64,000 nucleotides of DNA, taken from assembly GCA_011319805.1 (NCBI GenBank), contig SJRY01000113.1, forward strand, positions 62,001 to 126,000, given 5' to 3'. Shown here piece after piece: positions 60,939 through 64,000 of this stretch. This stretch comes from Macrocybe gigantea (taxonomy: Eukaryota; Basidiomycota; Agaricomycetes; Agaricales; Callistosporiaceae). Made by a program: the position numbers and the translations under genes. Position 1 is the stretch's first letter; the number at the start of each line of letters is the position of its first letter. The notes under the pieces are model-generated. The model was not told where the DNA came from and did not search any database. It saw nothing but the letters and a program-made list of their open reading frames with translations.

Positions 60939-61813
60939 GTGACATTGCCATGCAAAATGGAGAAATCGCACAACGAGTCGGCAAAGTCATTGAATGGTGT
61001 GATAGCCTGCCAGCAAGCAGAGCAAATTCGAGCAAATTTGAGCAACCAAGTGAGTAAAGAGCTCCAACTCGCTGAGAGGCCTGGACTCGTTATTTCACTT
61101 TTTTTCCGAGCCTAGAAGCCTGAGTGGGGGATATGTTGCGTCGGAGAGTCGCGTCACAATCGCGCTGAGAGTTATTGCCCATCAGGCGGCAGATGAGAAA
61201 TGAGCAGGCAGCCTACGTTTGAGACTCATTCACGGCGCCGGACGGCAAAGACTTTTATCCCTTATAGAATGCACTGAGCCAAATTCATTTAGGGGGTATT
61301 CAAGAGATTCTCGCGTACCCTGTGCATCTCAATTCTCGGAGCAGAGTGTATCTGGTTGCCTACCTCATGCAGACGAAAACGAGATAGGTTTGAGTGATAT
61401 CACATCTGGTGGAGCTGATACTTTTCCTTTGCTCACAACAAGTAAAAAAAAAAGACATGGAAATAGGCAATTTCAGTGATTCAGAGACCTACTCGTTTTC
61501 ATCAGACTATTGAGAAAGCGATGCGTTTGTTTGGTCACACATGGTCGGTTGCTTGTTCTCATTTGTCCAAGAAAACATCTTTTGCTCTGGGTCCTGGGTC
61601 TCGCCAGGGCCTTCGGTTATGGGACAAAAATCGAATAGCGAGAGGTCATAGAGTAGCCGAGGCAAGTTCCCGGCCACATCCAAGCGTCCATTCTTTGACG
61701 ATGGAGGAGCCTCAACGTCCGCACCTGAGAGTTTGCTCCATCTAGTGAAGATGATGTAACGAAGAAATGATTAAAAGCGATGCAGACTTCCGCCAGTCAT
61801 CTCTGTCTTAGCG
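60939..61813. other. Intergenic, P450-2 promoter and upstream of the small membrane-protein gene
   Basis: Contains the phased TTGCTC array at 61020-61045. Open frames at 61219-61479 and 61476-61745 (+) have no recognised family. Confidence 0.45.
61020..61045 (-). promoter_or_regulatory. Phased triplet of TTGCTC elements upstream of P450-2
   Basis: On the minus strand TTGCTC occurs three times at an exact 10-bp period (plus-strand GAGCAA at 61020, 61030 and 61040), with a fourth degenerate copy (TTGCTG) just below 61020. It sits about 130-155 bp upstream of the P450-2 start and mirrors the triplet in the MFS/aspartokinase promoter. Confidence 0.55.
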
Positions 61814-62456
61814 ATGCTTTCGATCCGTCCACTGTATCTTTTGCTTATTATCGCATCGAATTGTCGGGCGCAGAGTATGATGAGACACCATCGGGGAAGC
61901 TTAGTTGGAAGAGTAATAGCCGGAATAGTGGTCGGTAAGCTCATGCTGTCGTATTCTACTCTGACAGTCTTGACTCCTCAATCATAGCGATACTAGTCTT
62001 CATTCTAGCCATCCTCTTCGTATTGTTTATGCTGCGGAGGAGGAGCGCTCGTCGGAATACTCCCATCGTTGGTCTTCCGCTTGTGGCAGGGCCAATGCCG
62101 AAGCCCCCTTTTGGGCCTGCGGGACCAGCACCTTACAACCCCCATCAAGGCTACTACGGGGATCCGGCCTTTAACTACGGATATCAATCCGCTGCACCAT
62201 TATCGCCACCCCCGTACGCTCTGGGTACGGCCGTCGGCCAAGCGCAGGTTAGATGTTTAGCAGCCTGTCATTCGCATCTAACATTTGACGATTCCATCAG
62301 AATCCATATCCAGATGATCTTCAAATTCAGCCACAGGTGACGTTTCATGCCCCGTACCGAAATGCAGGACTGAAACTCTGAGCCATTGCATTTCAGCGAG
62401 TCGATCCGCCACCGCAGCAGTTACAAAGGCAAGCATGCCGCTCTTCTCGTAAATGA
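61814..62456 (+). CDS. Small single-pass membrane protein with Pro-rich tail, 158 aa
   Basis: Four exons (61814-61934, 61988-62247, 62301-62336, 62397-62456) close in frame to 158 aa. Signal peptide MLSIRPLYLLLIIASNCRA, a short outer segment (QSMMRHHRGSLVG), one membrane span (RVIAGIVVAILVFILAILFV, created across the first splice), then a stop-transfer RRRSARRN. The inner tail is rich in Pro, Tyr and Gly (YNPHQGYYGDPAFNYGY; PPPYALG). Type I topology is predicted, with PPPY as a possible WW-domain ligand. Similar signal-TM-PY-tail proteins occur widely in Agaricomycetes, but no function is assigned. Confidence 0.72.
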
Positions 62457-64000
62457 CCATGATTTCATTTTCTTTCTGCGAGTAGGATTTATCATACCAT
62501 TGAAATAGCTCGAAGCCGTGAAGGATGTTGTGACATGTCTACATAAAACATTTTCTCGTTATGTTAGTTCATGTATTGCTATTTCCGTTCTTTTCTGTAT
62601 TCAGCCAGTGAAGACGTTGCGCCCTCTCCGCGACGCCTCTCCTGTCATTTTACCCCGTGTTAGCAACGTGATCATTAAGCTTGCAAAACCAGGCTGCGAA
62701 TCTCAACTATTCCTGTGGAAACGAAGGTAATCACGGACATGAAGTAATGTGACGTGGGTACGCAGTTGCTAGAGTTATGTCTTTATGTGGTCTCGCGTTA
62801 CCAGTGAAACGGCTAGAAGCATGAAATATGGCTTGTTATGCACTAGATACAACCGGCAACCGTCTGCTGTATCCTGACTGCAGCGATATGCAAGGTGTGC
62901 TCTACGCCGGTCACGCCCGACCTTGGCCCAAATTCTCTGAGTACCAGAAAAAAAAGGTGTCGGTTGAAATTGGGATCGATTATCGGCCTGGCGTTAGAGA
63001 TTGGGACTGTGGAAGTATGTTAGACATAGATATATTAGTTCATCGGACGCCGTGAGAGCTTCTGCACACGAGTCTTGACACATGATTCAAAACATGAGAT
63101 GACAACGTGCAACGCGCCGACGGATTGGCGGTCCTTCACGAAATATGTGAAGGTGACCCGTATCCTACTCGAGCGTCAGGCGGGCATCGACTCCAAGTCT
63201 CACATTTCAGCTAGTTTATGAACGCTAGTCACGATAGGGTAACTGGGCTGCATATGGTACGAATCAAAATGGTGCGAGTCTCAAGCAACTGAAGGAAACT
63301 TTACATTTTCGCGGCGCTTCTTTTCTTTATGGGGTTTAGAGAGAGATCGACTTGCGCCTTGTTGGCACATACGGCAATTATGGGATGAAATGATTGAGAT
63401 GAGTACCTCGTGGAATGATTTAAAGGGTGAGGACTTCGGAGGCGCGCTGGAATGCCTGAGGCATCCAAATATGATCTGTTAGACGGAGAAACAAATGCCA
63501 GCGAAGCGAAAAGAAACCGTGCGTTATGTTAGGTCATTCCCTGAGCATTCAAGTGATGAATTCCTGAAATAAAAGCGATATGACATATGACCTTATCCTA
63601 TGATCAGAAGCCGAGTTCCATCGAAGTATGGTTCGGATTCCTACACCGGCATTGTTGGCACGATTTCCGCCGCGCAACCGATTAAAAGCGTTAGAAAGAA
63701 CGTATTCTGATTAGTCAGATTGTGTAGAGGCATTGATGCTGGGGTTGTCACCACAAAAGAAGAGAGTGAAAATGGCTCGTTGGAACGGGGTAATCGGATT
63801 GTGAATCCTGAGTAACCAAATGCCTGGCTGCTTATTTTCTGTAACGCAGATAAAATAAGTTGATCGTGACAAGAAAAGAAAAGCAAACAGGTTTCAGGGC
63901 ATATTCGCGGAGTCGGAGTTCAAATTGCAAATGAATTTTTTTCCACGAGGTCAAGAGTGGTCATGTCACAGGCTCTTCGCGAAAAAGCATTGTTCGGCAT
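62457..64000. other. 1.5 kb to the right edge, no recognisable gene
   Basis: Short open frames only (62518-62730 +, 62828-63055 +, 63641-63886 -), without family resemblance or consistent splice sites. A gene running in from the right edge cannot be excluded. Confidence 0.4.

Overview
The window is nuclear DNA of a filamentous basidiomycete, most likely an Agaricomycete. Nearly every gene is split by many short introns (about 40-80 nt). The protein families also fit: basidiomycete laccases, F-box/LRR proteins, DUF6533 and DUF6534 membrane proteins, a Kre9-like secreted protein and P450s. No tRNA, rRNA, CRISPR array or intact transposon was recognised. Exon models were derived by hand from GT-AG (sometimes GC-AG) junctions and family motifs.

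Layout. (1) 1-24.6 kb is a laccase region. A partial laccase runs off the left edge on the minus strand. It is followed by a 56-residue secreted-protein gene, an intact Fic-domain protein, and a direct tandem duplication of about 5.4 kb. Each duplicated unit holds an F-box/LRR gene plus a laccase. Both F-box copies and the first laccase copy are broken by small indels; the second laccase copy is intact at 521 aa. Two further intact laccases follow. (2) 25-33.8 kb holds a class V aminotransferase/cysteine-desulfurase-like enzyme, a convergent 2OG-Fe(II) oxygenase, a Kre9-like secreted protein, an FAD monooxygenase and a DUF6533 membrane protein. (3) 35-42.8 kb holds a Zn2Cys6 transcription factor and a DUF6534 membrane protein. 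(4) 44.4-60.9 kb holds an MFS transporter, a divergent aspartate kinase, a C2H2-type zinc-finger regulator, an O-acetylhomoserine sulfhydrylase-like PLP enzyme and two related P450s that converge on an F-box gene. (5) A small single-pass membrane protein follows, then about 1.5 kb with no recognised gene.

The most interesting proposal is region 4. An aspartokinase, a gamma-replacement PLP enzyme, a transporter, a zinc-finger regulator and P450s recall the aspartokinase plus O-acetylhomoserine-sulfhydrylase-like pair of the ascomycete fusaric acid pathway. This suggests an undescribed aspartate/homoserine-derived metabolite pathway. Three of its promoter regions share a TTGCTC(A) element, in two of them as triplets spaced 9-10 bp. 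Several long coding regions in the window carry apparent single-base frameshifts, which could be pseudogenisation or residual assembly error.
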